Source: Mucor racemosus
Lineage: Eukaryota > Mucoromycota > Mucoromycetes > Mucorales > Mucoraceae
NCBI GenBank assembly: GCA_027405735.1
Contig: JAPEHQ010000007.1
Location: 1,885,001-1,949,000 of the forward strand
Length of the DNA: 64,000 nt
Direction: 5' to 3'
The notes beneath the pieces were generated by a model, which was given only the letters and a program-made list of their open reading frames with translations, had not been told where the DNA came from and searched no databases. Position 1 is the stretch's first letter; every line of letters starts with the position of its first letter. A program made the position numbers and the translations under genes. This document shows positions 1 through 12,989 of the stretch, piece after piece.

Positions 1-1
1 T

Positions 2-2486
2 GATGGTTCTATTCTTGGCTTTGACACTATTGTCATGTCTAATGTTGGTGAAAACTCTTTTACTGTCCAAATGAAGGGTAGTATTACCAACTCTGGTCCC
101 ATGGATGCTACTATTAGTTTCCCTACACCTCTTACCATCTACTGGCAAGGAAAGACTCTTGGTACAGTTACTATGGCTAACATTAATGCAAAGGCTGATG
201 TTGGTGCATCATTTGATGTTCAAGGTAGCTTTACCGTCAATAATGGTAATGACATGGCTTCATTCTCTGCTTACTTGATTAACAATGAATCATTTGAATG
301 GGAAATTGTCAGCAAGGATGTTAGTGTAACTGCTCTTGGATTTACATTTGTTGGTGTTTCTCTTGATAAGTTTGTTACCTTGAAAGGTTCTAATGGTTTC
401 AAGAATGCTGTTACTGTCAAGTCCTTTGATTTACCTGCTAATGATCCCGCTGGTGGTATTACTCTTACTGCTGATACAGTTATTAATAATCCTAGTCAAG
501 TTGGCTTCAACCTTGGTGGTGCTTCATTTGAGACTTATTTCAATGGCGTTGATCTCGGGCCACTTGCCTCTGATGGTGCTGCTTTCTTTGCTCCACTCAC
601 TGCTTCAAACATGAAGATGAAGGGTCGTTTGGTTCCTCAAGAAACAAAGGAAGGCATTATTGCAATTACTACTGTCTTTGGTCATTATCTTGCTGGTATG
701 TCATCCAACCTTACTATTAAGGGTGTCTCTGGTTCTGGTAATAGCGGTACAGTTAGCTGGCTTACTACTGCATTTGAGACTATTAATATTGAGAATGTTG
801 TCTTGCCTGGCCCTGCAGCTATTCCTGAACTTATTCCTTCGATTGAAATGAGAGATTTGACATTAGATTTTACCAAGGATCAATGGGCTCCTCCTACCAG
901 TTCTTCCAGAGTTGAGGCACAACTCAAGAATCCCTTCGGTTTCCCTCTTTCTGTTTCCCAACTTGATATGAAGGTTGAGGCTACTTATGGTGGAAATAGT
1001 GTCGCAACCCTTGATATTCCTACATCACCTGCCTCAACTTCTTCCTCTGGTTTGATCACTACTGGATTTAACGACATTCCTTTCAAAGTTGTCAGCCATG
1101 AACTCTTCACTGGTTTCAATGGTCTTTTGACTTTGACTCCTAGTGTCACTTTTGGCTTGAAGGGTTCATCAAATGCTATTGCTAATACCGCTGTCGGTAC
1201 TCTTTCTCTTCCTGGTGTTCCTTTTGATGTTGACACTACTTTAGCTGGTAAATATCTTAAACTGTTTCATTTCTTTTTTAACATTGATCTAACAATTTTT
1301 TATCATTTTAATAGGTTTTAACAGTTTCGGAAATCTTGCTACAATTAAATCTCTTAAAGTTTCTGGTGCTACTCTCCACTATATTATTGTTGATCTTGTT
1401 GTAACTTTGAACAATCCTTCCAATATTACTATTACTATCGGTGATGTTAACTTTGATGTCTACATGAACGAATTTAACGCCATTGTTGGTAAAGCTTATA
1501 TGCTTGATACCACTATCAAGCCTGGAGCTCAAGATTATAATTGTGTTATGCATTTAGCTGAAGGCGCTACAAGTATTGAAGCTGTTGGTAAAATGCTTTA
1601 CTATTATTTAACTGGCGCTACTGTACCTTTGACAATCCAAGGTTCTGCTAAATCTACAGCAATTGTGCCCCTTCAACAAGGTTTATCTCAACTTAAACTT
1701 GCAACTTCTATTAATGGTGTCACAGAAGGCCTAATCAAGACAATTGATATTGTAGTAGATATCAATACACTCGGATTAAACGGAGGATTTGCTGATGCCA
1801 CTATCACTATTTATAATCCTTTGGATACTGAATTTGCTTTGAAACATATCTCTGCTAGTTGTACCTCTTATTTAACATGTAGATATGCAGGATCTTTACA
1901 ATACACCAATCTGGAAGTCGGTACACTTGATTATGATTTCCCAACTCCTCTTGTTATACCTGCTAAAGGCACAGTACAGACCGGTATTCTACCTGTTCAT
2001 ATTGATATTGCAAAGCTTGATGCTATTATGGCTGATTTGGGCTCTATGAAAGGTACCTATAATGTCACTCAAACAGCAAGTGTAATCGTTGGAGATAATT
2101 TTGAAACAGACCAAATGATTTATGCTCAACAAAATGTTCCTTACACAATTTCAATGCCTCCTTTCCCTGAACAATCTGATCCAACTTGGCAACTTATTTG
2201 TGATTCAGACCCACCTGGAAGTTTGCAACCAACACTTCTTACACCTAATACTACTACTATTGATAATAGCACTACCGTTGCAAGTACCACTTCTAGTGCT
2301 GCTTCAACAACTTTATCATCAGTTACTGTTACAACAACAGATATTATTACAACCACCGAGGAAGCACAAACAACCACCACAGAGCCTACTGATAACACCA
2401 CAACAGAAAGCAGCGAACCTACAGCTACTACTGATGCCGATACTCAAACTACAACAAATGTAGCTGCTACAACTACAGTTGCATAA
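2..2486 (+). CDS. DUF3712-family secreted/vacuolar glycoprotein, 3' part
   Basis: The frame is open from base 2, so the 5' end lies outside the window. Two exons, 2-1247 and 1315-2486, are joined by a 67-nt GT-AG intron that restores the frame across a glycine codon. The visible protein of about 805 residues is a series of beta-rich repeats with the DUF3712 signature, for example SFDLPANDPAGG and repeated N-P-S/T segments typical of LEA14/WHy-like folds. It ends in a Ser/Thr-rich tail of about 80 residues, probably O-glycosylated. No membrane segment or clear GPI signal is visible at the C-terminus. Yeast Tag1 (vacuolar, autophagy termination) belongs to DUF3712, but that role is not shown here. 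The family assignment is fairly secure; location and function are inference. Confidence 0.8.
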
Positions 2487-3064
2487 AGTAATATTTTTAT
2501 CCTTCAATTAATTTTTAATATAACATATAAATACAGTCAGTGATGCTCTAATACATTACTTCTTTTAAAATATAAAAACACTCTTTTTTATTAATTCTTT
2601 CTTTAAGTAATATATTTTAATATTACCACCAACTTATTTTCCATATATACATTATCCCATTTATCTTATGTCGACTATTTTCTATACTCTTATTATCAAA
2701 TAACTATTATTTCTGTTCTTATTAATATGTATTTTGTACTAGCTAATCATTTTCTTATTTATATAAAACATAAATAACAACTATATATCACTCATTTGTA
2801 TTACTCTCTCAATAAAATCAAAAAGGATTTCTCTAATAGTAAATTATCATAAAATTCAACCATTAACGAAGATAATTCAAAATTATGCATTTAAATAAGG
2901 AAATTAATAGTATTTGCAACATTAAGTATGAATATTCTCTTAAAATATTGTCCTCTTATCTTAGAGACAATATCAGGTGCATATTTCAAACATTCTTTCA
3001 AAAAAAAATGTTTCTCTAATGAAATTACAATCAAAAAAAAAAGATTGATACCAGAATATAAGTG
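2487..3064. other. AT-rich intergenic DNA
   Basis: This is the 3' flank of the DUF3712 gene. It is AT-rich with poly-A runs and no convincing coding sequence. The last 20 bases or so form the diverged outer edge of the inverted-repeat family that follows. Confidence 0.6.
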
Positions 3065-4038
3065 CATTCACCAAAAATGATCTAAAATCGATTGTCAAAG
3101 TTAAGGACGAAAATTTATTTCGTAATTTTTGTATTCATAAGATAAACCTAACTTAAAGCTACTTTGCATTTTTTGTTTTAGAAAAAAATATTGATTTTTC
3201 GTCGAGATATTTAAAGTAGTAGTTCAAATTACAGCTTACAGAATATGATAACTGAGTTCTAAAATTGATTTGATCATGATGAAAAAAAATGATCGAAAAT
3301 GATTAAAAAAAACAAAATCGCTTAATATCTTGTGAACTGCAAAGTAAGTCCACCTAATGTGTTAAATAGTTTTTATACAGTTTTGGATTCTGCATCTATC
3401 TAAATAAAAATCAAACAAATGTCTCGCGTTAAATTTTGTGTAAAATACGATTGAAATTTTGGAGGTTTTTTTAAGATACGCATCACTTTTTATAAATACA
3501 TTTTTAATATCAATAATGGATATAATGCAGAACATTATTATCTATCGATCGAGTCATTGCTGAACCTTTTAAGTACATTTTTCGTAGAGAAAACAAGATT
3601 TTCGTCAATTTTTTTTAAATTCAGAATATGGGATGAGGGTATATAAGGGAAAAATTGAAGCTAGAAATGGAGATATATCTTTGTGCACATTTTTGAGAAT
3701 ATCTCCACGAAAAATTAATATTTTGAAAAAACCTAAATTGGGTCCAAGAGAGCTCAATGAGCTTGATGACATGAATGCAAAAAAGAATGCTGCTCAATAT
3801 AACAAATATTTTGAAATCTACTACAAAAATGTCAAAAAAATGAAAAAAAAATAAAAGTGCTCAGAATTTTTTCATACTAGAATATGTTATAAAGTGCTTT
3901 AAAACAAGTAAATTTTATTATTAAAAAGCGTTAGTATTGCTTAATTTTTCTTGAAGATATGGAGCCTCAAAGTTTTTGATTTTTAGCAATAAATTACGCG
4001 TAAAAGTCTGAAACATTAGCACTGAAAAATTAATACCA
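3065..4038 (+). repeat. Left arm of ~0.97-kb near-identical inverted repeat (family A)
   Basis: These 974 bases recur in reverse complement at 6579-7551 with almost no differences; one mismatch was found in the stretches compared. Beyond both edges the arms are still related but clearly diverged. A 73-codon frame at 3633-3854 is identical in both arms. It is Lys-rich, matches no family I know and is not conserved intact in the third copy, so I do not call it a gene. The loop between the arms is about 2.5 kb. Confidence 0.9.
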
Positions 4039-4459
4039 ACTACAGAATATAGGATATTTTCGGATACACATTTTTAGATTAAAGCTGAACATCTCAGGTA
4101 CATTGTCATATAAATTTTTTTTTGGTGTTATTTAATGAAAAAAAAGCAGACCAGAGATAAAAAAAAACGGTACTCAGTTTTTAAGGAGAAAGCAGTAAAT
4201 TTTACCTATTTTTAAGTCTCTTGTGAGATATATAATGAATTTAAGAGCAGAATCATAATGTGATCAATCCATACCTAATGAGCTGTGTCTAAGAAATAAT
4301 ATTACCAGAAGATGTTTCTATAAAAAGGAATAAGTTTAATGGCAAATGCTATTCTTATTCGTCTAGTATCCCTGATGTATCGATCTTAACCGGATAATGT
4401 CAAATACAAAAGTAAAACAATAGTTCAGGAACCAAAATTTAAGCCAATTAAACATCAAT

Positions 4460-4680
4460 ATTATGTCAATATTATATCTTAGGTCGCACATTCAAGGTCT
4501 CAGTCAATATTCGGTTTTATAGTAAATCAACAGGTGTCCACGTTGATTCACATGCGTCTTAGTAAATTGATGTAATGTTCTTAGATAGTAATTCTGTGTA
4601 ATAATTATAATAAAAAGTATATAAATACATCCTCTGGGTGTATTGTTAATAAAAAGTGAAAGATTATTTCTTAAGGCCGT
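4460..4680 (+). repeat. LTR-like repeat (family F), plus orientation
   Basis: This matches the reverse complement of about 8490-8700. The shared sequence includes a TATATAAATACATCC promoter-like element followed by a short dyad (ATACATCC...GGTGTAT) and an AATAAAA signal, as expected for an LTR U3/R region. The ends are not sharp. Confidence 0.5.
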
Positions 4681-5229
4681 TTTGACATTTCAATCAATGG
4701 AACCACGATTCCAGCATGACTGATTTTTCAGCATTATATTACAGCATGATGTCCCACCATCATGACACATTAGTAGAATAGAAAACACCTTTAATCTTTA
4801 TCACATCATCATCTTCCTCAACTCAGTTAATATATAAAACCTTTTTATTTCCTTTTAATGAACGATATCTCTTTACTTGATTAAATTTCTAGTTTTATTT
4901 AGCATTCACATATTCTGATAAATCAACAGCCCTTCCATTTTTTTATATCGTCGTCTACATGCGATTTCTCATTTTGGTGTAGTAACGTCATATCTCGTTA
5001 TTAGTGGACACATGAATAACGGCAACTCGATATATACTGTAATGTATATCTTAGATAGGTTCAATACACCAATTTCTGGTTCCCTGTTTTATTTTACCAC
5101 TTAAATTCCATTATTTAGAATTATTATAAGAAAAAGTGAACACTGCCATATCCACTATCGCACAAAAATTACTGAAATATGAAGATATTTGGTCTATCAG
5201 AATTAGGAATTACCGAATTATTAATTTAA

Positions 5230-5490
5230 AGCATTTGTCAAACCATGATGTTCAACATGAGAATCAAGCAAGGTTACATTTCATGACTCCAATATTACAA
5301 TGAAACATAACATATTATATCCATACACATTATTAATAATAATTTCTATTGTCACATCTAATGGACAGGGGTCCATTAGATCGGATCACACAATTTTAAT
5401 AACTATATAAACCCATATTAATTTAATTTATTCTAATAAACGGTACTTTTTACGTTGATTTCAATTTACAGTCTCGATGAATCTGCAGTA
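5230..5490 (+). repeat. LTR-like fragment shared with 37290-37490
   Basis: The stretch with AACATAACATATTATATCC, a TATATAAACCCAT element and a TTGATTTCAATTTACA end is repeated at 37290-37490. Its first part is also shared with the solo LTR at 60848-61315. It is probably the promoter-bearing part of an old LTR. The boundaries are approximate. Confidence 0.45.
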
Positions 5491-6578
5491 AATTATGATG
5501 TTATTTACTAAAATAAAAAAAATATAAAAAATAAAAGCAGTAGAAATACAATTATAATCAGCTAAAGTTTTTATTACAAAAGATTTCTGAAGAGTTAAAA
5601 TAATTGAAAAGTATGAGGGTATTTATAGTGATTTGGAGAACTTGGATACCATCAGACTTGAATGGATATATATTTAGTAATCTTCCAGTTTTGAGTACAT
5701 TGTTATTGATTTGATATTTTAAGGGGTAAATTGTGTAGAGCATTGACCATAAAGGATTGTATGTCAAGTGTGACAATATCGACTTTTTGGGAAATGGTTG
5801 TTTTTGTTTATTTCTGTTATATCTATTTTATGTAACCTTGATTTTTAAGGGGTAGTTTTTATATGCTTGAATCTTATTTATATTGATAGTGCAACTTCAG
5901 TATAGATGAGCAGTTGACTAAATTGATATCTTTGTTTATTATTATTATTGATTTGGATAGAATCCTGTTTTGATATATATGTCATTTGTGTAATTGATTG
6001 CGCCGTGATCAAGGGTGCTATCATCTACGCGACATGTATGGTTCAAAAAGTGTATTTCATATTTTTAGCATGCGTTTGTTATTGTGTTCAATTGAAGCGT
6101 TTGTTTATTATCGTTGTTCACATTTCAAGTGGCATCATATTTTATGAGCGACACTTGGAATTTAGGTTGTTTTATTTTTATCAAGCGTTTTTAGTATGTA
6201 ATTCCACTGCAGAATCAATATTATTGGCCAAAATTGCATTAAGCTGGTTCATTGGCTTATGTAATTATTGCTGGAAATAGTTTTTAAAACAAACATGCCA
6301 AGTGTAATTGCTATAATGTTGTATGTCCCCAAGTAAATATAAATTGATTGCATTATGCTACCTGTTTCTAAATTTACATTATACAGTATCACACGAAGGG
6401 CTAGAAAAACGCGTAAAATACACACTTTCTCCTTAAAAGCTGGATCCAACTTTTTATTCCTACTCTATTTTATTTTCATTAAATAATGCCAGGAAAAAAG
6501 TATACGCCAATAATGTACCTGAGATGTTTAGATTTAATCCAAAAATGAGTATCCAAAAATATCCTACTTTTTGCAGGT

Positions 6579-7551
6579 GGTATTAATTTTTCAGTGCTAA
6601 TGTTTCAGACTTTTACGCGTAATTTATTGCTAAAAATCAAAAACTTTGAGGCTCCATATCTTCAAGAAAAATTAAGCAATACTAACGCTTTTTAATAATA
6701 AAATTTACTTGTTTTAAAGCACTTTATAACATATTCTAGTATGAAAAAATTCTGAGCACTTTTATTTTTTTTTCATTTTTTTGACATTTTTGTAGTAGAT
6801 TTCAAAATATTTGTTATATTGAGCAGCATTCTTTTTTGCATTCATGTCATCAAGCTCATTGAGCTCTCTTGGACCCAATTTAGGTTTTTTCAAAATATTA
6901 ATTTTTCGTGGAGATATTCTCAAAAATGTGCACAAAGATATATCTCCATTTCTAGCTTCAATTTTTCCCTTATATACCCTCATCCCATATTCTGAATTTA
7001 AAAAAAATTGACGAAAATCTTGTTTTCTCTACGAAAAATGTACTTAAAAGGTTCAGCAATGACTCGATCGATAGATAATAATGTTCTGCATTATATCCAT
7101 TATTGATATTAAAAATGTATTTATAAAAAGTGATGCGTATCTTAAAAAAACCTCCAAAATTTCAATCGTATTTTACACAAAATTTAACGCGAGACATTTG
7201 TTTGATTTTTATTTAGATAGATGCAGAATCCAAAACTGTATAAAAACTATTTAACACATTAGGTGGACTTACTTTGCAGTTCACAAGATATTAAGCGATT
7301 TTGTTTTTTTTAATCATTTTCGATCATTTTTTTTCATCATGATCAAATCAATTTTAGAACTCAGTTATCATATTCTGTAAGCTGTAATTTGAACTACTAC
7401 TTTAAATATCTCGACGAAAAATCAATATTTTTTTCTAAAACAAAAAATGCAAAGTAGCTTTAAGTTAGGTTTATCTTATGAATACAAAAATTACGAAATA
7501 AATTTTCGTCCTTAACTTTGGCAATCGATTTTAGATCATTTTTGGTGAATG
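6579..7551 (-). repeat. Right arm of ~0.97-kb near-identical inverted repeat (family A)
   Basis: This is the reverse complement of 3065-4038. It extends outward to about 7590 and inward to about 6470 as diverged family sequence. See the left arm. Confidence 0.9.
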
Positions 7552-9117
7552 ACTAGGCTAGTGAACTTACATATATTCGGGTATCAACTCTTTTATTTTC
7601 GTATAAATATCAATAGTCTATAGAGGAAGATAATACATTATTTTTAAATTTTGATGGAAGTAGGCTCAATATTGGGAGAGAAAATTCGAATTCCATCTGA
7701 AGCTTATCTGAAAACTAAAACCATTTGAAGCTTACTTGACAAAAAAATCCTGCCACAGCGAATTTTGATCCGAGTATCTTCCAACTTCCACAACTTACTA
7801 TGTATCGAGAAAATTATTGCCAAAGTGTTCCTATAGCTTACTGCGCATTTTTAGTGCAAAACAATCAAAAATGTGATCCCTATAAATACTACTGATCCAA
7901 TTAAACTGGAGCTTTACATAAAGATGCGTATGAATAGGTGCTACAAGTATCCTAGGTATCAGCTTTCATGAATTGCTGTACATAAAGAAAATTATAAAAA
8001 CTAGTTGTTGGTGGCCGGCTGTTTATATATCTTGCACCTGCTAAAATCAGAAGCTTTCTCGTTCTCTACGGATATCAACCTGAGTAAGCTTATTATATTC
8101 ATATTACAGTTGGATAGAAACTGTTATCTCATGTGCACCAGGTTTTAGCCTCCATGAGCTATTGTAAGTTGAGTTGAGTAAGGACCCCAGTTGGTATTTT
8201 ACTACGCATTTTTTATTAATACCAGTGTGAAATAATTCTCCATAACTATAATAGATTCAAGCAAGCTCTAATTTCAAAATCATGCAGCATTATACTTGAT
8301 GAATACATGCTCCAACAAGTTTCAGCTTCCATAGGTCATTGTACATTAGAAAATTTGAATACCAAGTTGGCTGTCTGCTATTTACACCTACCAAGATTAA
8401 TAGCCATGCCAGTTCTCGCTGAATATGGATTCAAATAATCTCCCATTGCAATGATAGATAGTGAAATGTCAAAAGAGTCTATATAAATAATCTTGCCAGA
8501 ATATTACACTTTTATTAACAATACATCCCTTGGATGTATTTATATACATTAATTATAACTATTACTAGAGTTTTACCATCTAAGAATATGATGTACTGTA
8601 AGTAAATGATCCGCATTGATTTACTGTAACACTAATTATAGACTGTGACCTTGCATGTGAGACCTAGGATGAGTATTGACATAGATAGTTCTAGGATCTA
8701 TCCACATAATTGTAAAGTTTCAGTCTTCCCGAGTTATTGTGAGGATGGAGAAATCGAAGCGCGTATTTTCTTCACATAGTTTGCAGTGACCTTGCTTCTC
8801 ATCGAATATGATCCTCCTTTTTTTTCTTAGTAAGTTTTGCATATGTCTAGCAATTTTTTTCCTTTTTCATTAGTGCATATGATATGCATACTAGTGAATT
8901 TGGCTGGCAAAGCCCGGCTCGACACCAATAATACCAGCATCCATGGGTCATTGTACATTCAGCCAGTTTGAGCAACAAGTTAGTTACCTGCTATGTACAT
9001 CTACTAATATTAGCAAGCCCATCAGTTCTTCTCAACGAAGAACTATCCAAATAACCTCCCGTTGCAATGGCATGTACTTCTAGCGCTGATCCGCAGAATT
9101 GCAAAAGGTTTAAGCCT
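7552..9117. other. Repeat-derived intergenic DNA
   Basis: No gene is seen. It contains the inverted copy of LTR family F (8490-8700) and, near 8895-8930, a segment close to the right half of the small element at 9618-9687 (shared GGCTCGACACCAAT). Confidence 0.5.
8490..8700 (-). repeat. LTR-like repeat (family F), minus orientation
   Basis: This is the reverse complement of the repeat at 4460-4680, including the TATA-like element, the small dyad and the segment read on the minus strand as CTAGGTCTCACATGCAAGG. The ends are approximate. Confidence 0.5.
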
Positions 9118-9730
9118 TGTCGCATATTTTCAGGTTTGATAAATAATACTTAAAAAAAATACAATTAAAAGAGGATGAGTAACGAATCAGTTCTTCAACT
9201 GTATAATAAAAATAAAATGTCGTTTATTTAGATATAAAAGTATGGCCTTTTATATTGATTTGACATTGAGATCCTGAGATGTAATTTAATAAGGCACTAT
9301 TGAACCATTAGATCTGTTTGATAATAATCTATGGATTGAAATGGATCCATCATAATTTAACCGTTCTTGCTGCAGAGCTTGTGAGTTTCTTTGTTTCGAT
9401 GCTGCACTAATTGTGCTTGGATATTGATTTGATAGCTACGTGATTGATTAACCGCATGGATGAAATAATATGGTGTCATAATTGAGGTCCAAGCGTTTTT
9501 GGTAATTACTGGATTAAATTTAGTAGGCTAGATTTTTCTTATATCTGATATCAAAACTTTGCACTTCAATACATGTCGTAATCAATAGATTGTAAAATGT
9601 ATTGATACTGTAGAAAGTAGGGATGCTGTTGAGCCCAGCTTATACTAGCAATTTTGGCTGGTAAAACCCGGCTCGACACCAATGCTAGTAGAAAGTGATA
9701 ACATATTATGGTGCTTGATGGCATAGAACA
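9118..9730 (+). mobile_element. Solo LTR, family B, with nested small MITE
   Basis: It starts TGTCGCATATTTTCAGG and ends GGCATAGAACA, giving the TG...CA ends of an LTR. It matches the solo LTR at 10935-11463 along its length and the inverted copy at 29554-30256. No 5-bp target duplication is visible, so one flank may have been rearranged. A 70-bp element is inserted at 9618-9687. Confidence 0.7.
9618..9687. mobile_element. 70-bp hAT-like MITE with 8-bp target duplication
   Basis: It interrupts LTR family B and is flanked by GTAGAAAG on both sides (9610-9617 and 9688-9695). The related LTRs lack this insert. The ends are imperfect inverted repeats that both begin TAG (TAGGGATGCTGTTGAGCC against TAGCATTGGTGTCGAGCC). 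An 8-bp duplication and TAG-type ends fit the hAT superfamily. Confidence 0.6.
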
Positions 9731-10934
9731 AAGTATATGATCCATATTTTTGCCAATGGTCACTCTTCCAAAAAAGCAGAACAATCTCCGGAAGCGGCCA
9801 TCTAATGATATTTCCAAGCTTTAAATCTTTAGAAAAAATTACCGGACAGTCCGGGCGCGGTTGTTTAAATATTCCAAGCAGCTATAAGATGCAGATATCG
9901 AAATTTTATACAAAAATTAAGGTTCGACTGCATTGCTATTAATTATTCAAAGGCTTATTTTAAGTAAAGCATAAACACAACCTACAACATTATTAGCATA
10001 ATAACGGGTTTAACTTGAAAAGTATATGATACAACCGGATTCAAAAAAAGGTCATAAAATCACAAATTTAAAGTATTCATATATAAAAGCACTACAGCCG
10101 ACCTGTGCTGCAAAAGATGATTTTGTTGTGCTCAGGTAAACTGCACACTATAGCCTGAATTGTTGTGCCCACTGAATATGATGGCTAAAAAGATAACAAG
10201 ATGACATGGGCACAACAAAAAAAATTGCACACGAGCACAACGCTAAGCCTGTATTATGTGCAGAATTATAGATTATGTTCGTGTGCATAACATTAATCCC
10301 ATCTGTGCATAATAGTAGAATTGCCCATAAGCATATCATTGTCCCTATTTGTGCATAATAATAAAATATGACCATGAGCATAGTGAACTGATTGTATGGT
10401 CATAAATTGGTTTGTACATGAGTATCGTGCCGCTCTCAAATTCCATTTCATTTTTTTACTGGAACGGGTTAAATTAAATTTGCTTTTAGTAATATAGATT
10501 ATAGACAACACAACAATTCAATGCATTGTCAGTGTAGAGCAATACATGAAAGTGCCAATGTATTTACGATTATCATCATTTGTAAATATTGTTATAACTA
10601 TAATAATGTTTACAGCAACAATGGTTTTTGCTCGAGCATAAACTTAAATAACACTTACTGCTTAAATTTACATGCAAACCAAATCTAAGATTATAGATGT
10701 TACTTTATAACTCATAAAATTTAAATAAATTAACCTTCTTTAAACTTACTATTTTAGTTTTTTACGATTGTAAGCTGTAAAAAGATTTGCTTTCAAGTAT
10801 AACTACGATCAAAACTATGGTTATTATACAAGACATTAGATTATCCTTTTTTTGGCTTATATATCATCTGAAATTTTATCACTTTTCTGGAACATTTTGT
10901 GGGTTTATAGCCAGTTCTAGCTTTTCATTGAGTA

Positions 10935-11463
10935 TGTCATATATTTTCAGGATTGATAAATAGTACTTAAAAAAGAATACAGTTATAAAAGAATGAGTAA
11001 TTAATCAGTTCTTCAACTGTATAATAAAAACAAGATATCGCTTATTTAGATATAAAAGTATGGCCTTTTATATTGATTTGACATTGAGATCCTGAGATGT
11101 AATTTAAAGCACTATTGAACCATTGGATCTGTTTGATAGTAATCTATGGATTGAAATGAATCAATCATAATTTAACCGTTCTTGCAGAGCTTGTGAGTTG
11201 TCTTGTTTCAATGCTGCGCTAAATACGCTTGGATGTTGATTTGATAGCTACTTGATTGGTTAACTGCTGGGATGAAATAATGTGGTGTCATAATTGAGGT
11301 CAAAGCGTTCTTGGTAATTACTGGATTAAACTTGATACGCTAGGAGTTTCTTATATCCGATATCAAGACTTGCACTTCAATACATGTCGTAGTCAATAGA
11401 TTGTAAGATGTATTGATACTGTAGAAGGTGATAATGTATGATACTAGTAGGTGGAATACAACA
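10935..11463 (+). mobile_element. Solo LTR, family B, 529 bp, TSD GAGTA
   Basis: The LTR begins TGTCATATATTTTCAGG and ends GGTGGAATACAACA. Target duplications GAGTA lie at 10930-10934 and 11464-11468. The R1 copies 2 and 3 lack it at the same place, giving empty-site support. Confidence 0.85.
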
Positions 11464-12733
11464 GAGTAGATAATAAATATTTTTGCCTTCAATTTGATCT
11501 GGTAATCAAGAAATACGTCCAACAATACAGTAATAAATAATGATATTTGATCTTAGAATGCGGTTAAATGAAAATATCAGCCTCTAATATAACGATTTCT
11601 ACCTATACTAAAAACATTAGTCTCTTATGTTAGCACGCGTATTCAGATAAAAGAAAAGAATACCTGCTTGATAGTCTGATATGCCTTATCAAACGGTGAA
11701 TATATCCTTCGAATATAACAACGAAAAGAGGCAAACAACACGCGTAGAAAAGGGCTTTCAAGGCTTTACATTATTTAGCGTAATTAAAACCCTGCTAAAT
11801 TGCTCATTTCAGCCAATGCAAAAGCAGCATTACAGCGCATCAACCCATAATCTAAAAAAATAGGCAATATCTGTTATCATAGAAACATGCATTTTCTACC
11901 AGAAAAACCGGCTGTCATATCATAGATTCATTAAAAAATTGCAAAAGCGAGCCCGTAGAACAACGCCATAATTGAGAATAGCAATATTGAATGGCTAAGT
12001 CTCTTATACTATGGTATGTATCTAAGTTTTAAATAAAAAGTGGTTATTTTTAAACTTTTCTTATATTTAACCATGTACGGTCTGAAAATTCAGATTTTGT
12101 AGCGGACATTTTTGGGGCTCATTTTATCCTTACCAACACTCATGATTTTTATCAAAAAACAGAAAAATCAAATTTTGATACCAAAATCAACGTTTAAATA
12201 TACTACATTGTGAGAGAAAATTGTAGCTATAACTAATAATTATTTTATGAAAGCTTAATATTAAATATTAAGTAATTAAAATTAGCATTTTTGGCCCAAA
12301 AACGGTTTTTTGATTAAAGGATTTTCATGTAATATTTTGCAATAGAAAAGTTTATTATTTTTTATTGAGCAAATAGAGCGCTAAATTCTGCATATGTGTA
12401 TATTTTTTGTTTTTATAATTGGTAGTATAATTAACTCTAGATTTGCAAAACCAAAAAAAAAAATTTAAAAAATGTCAAAATTAATGATCTGGACAAGAAT
12501 AATTTTCTAAATTAATATTCCGCTTATAAGCCTTGTAAGTCTTAAAAATAAGAGATTTTATAATACTTGTGAACTTTTTCAAGAATTAATGATGCTGTAC
12601 CCACTTGATTCAAACTTATTACTGTAAATATTTATACATGTTAATAGTGTGTGGTAGTTTATTTGATGATGGTATAGTCTTAATTTATAATTATTGCGCT
12701 AGAGGTAATTTACATTGAATTTTATTCTTACCT

Positions 12734-12989
12734 ATCATCCAATATCATAAACATACACATGGCCATCACTGGAACCTATTGCCGCCTTTTTACCCTCTTT
12801 GTTCCAAGCCAATTTATTCAATGCTTCACCAGAACCAACTTAAGTACTTACAAATGGTTCCTTGGTATTTGCATTCAAATTTCATAAATTAAATTGACTG
12901 GTTCCATCTATAGTAGTAATATCAAACGTATCATCAGCTCGCCTTATGATAAATGTCAATCTAAAATCAGAAACATCCCATTGCCATTG
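12734..12989 (-). pseudogene. Dynein intermediate chain 3' fragment (in R1 copy 1)
   Basis: Read on the minus strand, the stretch encodes the C-terminal WD40 end of cytoplasmic dynein intermediate chain, with recognisable segments NLNANTKEPFV, GEALNKLAWNKEGKKAA and SSDGHVYVYDIG. It is dead: the tryptophan codon expected before NLN is TGA, and a TAA follows the FVST segment. The same fragment, with independent damage, sits at the same place in R1 copies 2 and 3. It therefore travelled with the repeat and is not the active locus. Confidence 0.75.

Larger units (their letters stand above)
4039..6578. other. Loop between the inverted arms: degraded repeats, no gene
   Basis: There is no supported gene. 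The stretch holds diverged continuations of family A at both ends, an LTR-like repeat at about 4460-4680, and at about 5230-5490 pieces shared with 37290-37490 and 61020-61080. Short open frames here show no recognisable motif. Confidence 0.6.

Noticed and set aside
3633..3854. 73-codon frame repeated at 6762-6983 as a gene
   Set aside because: It lies inside the inverted repeat, so identity between copies only reflects DNA identity; the third copy at 38280 has many replacements and no known motif.
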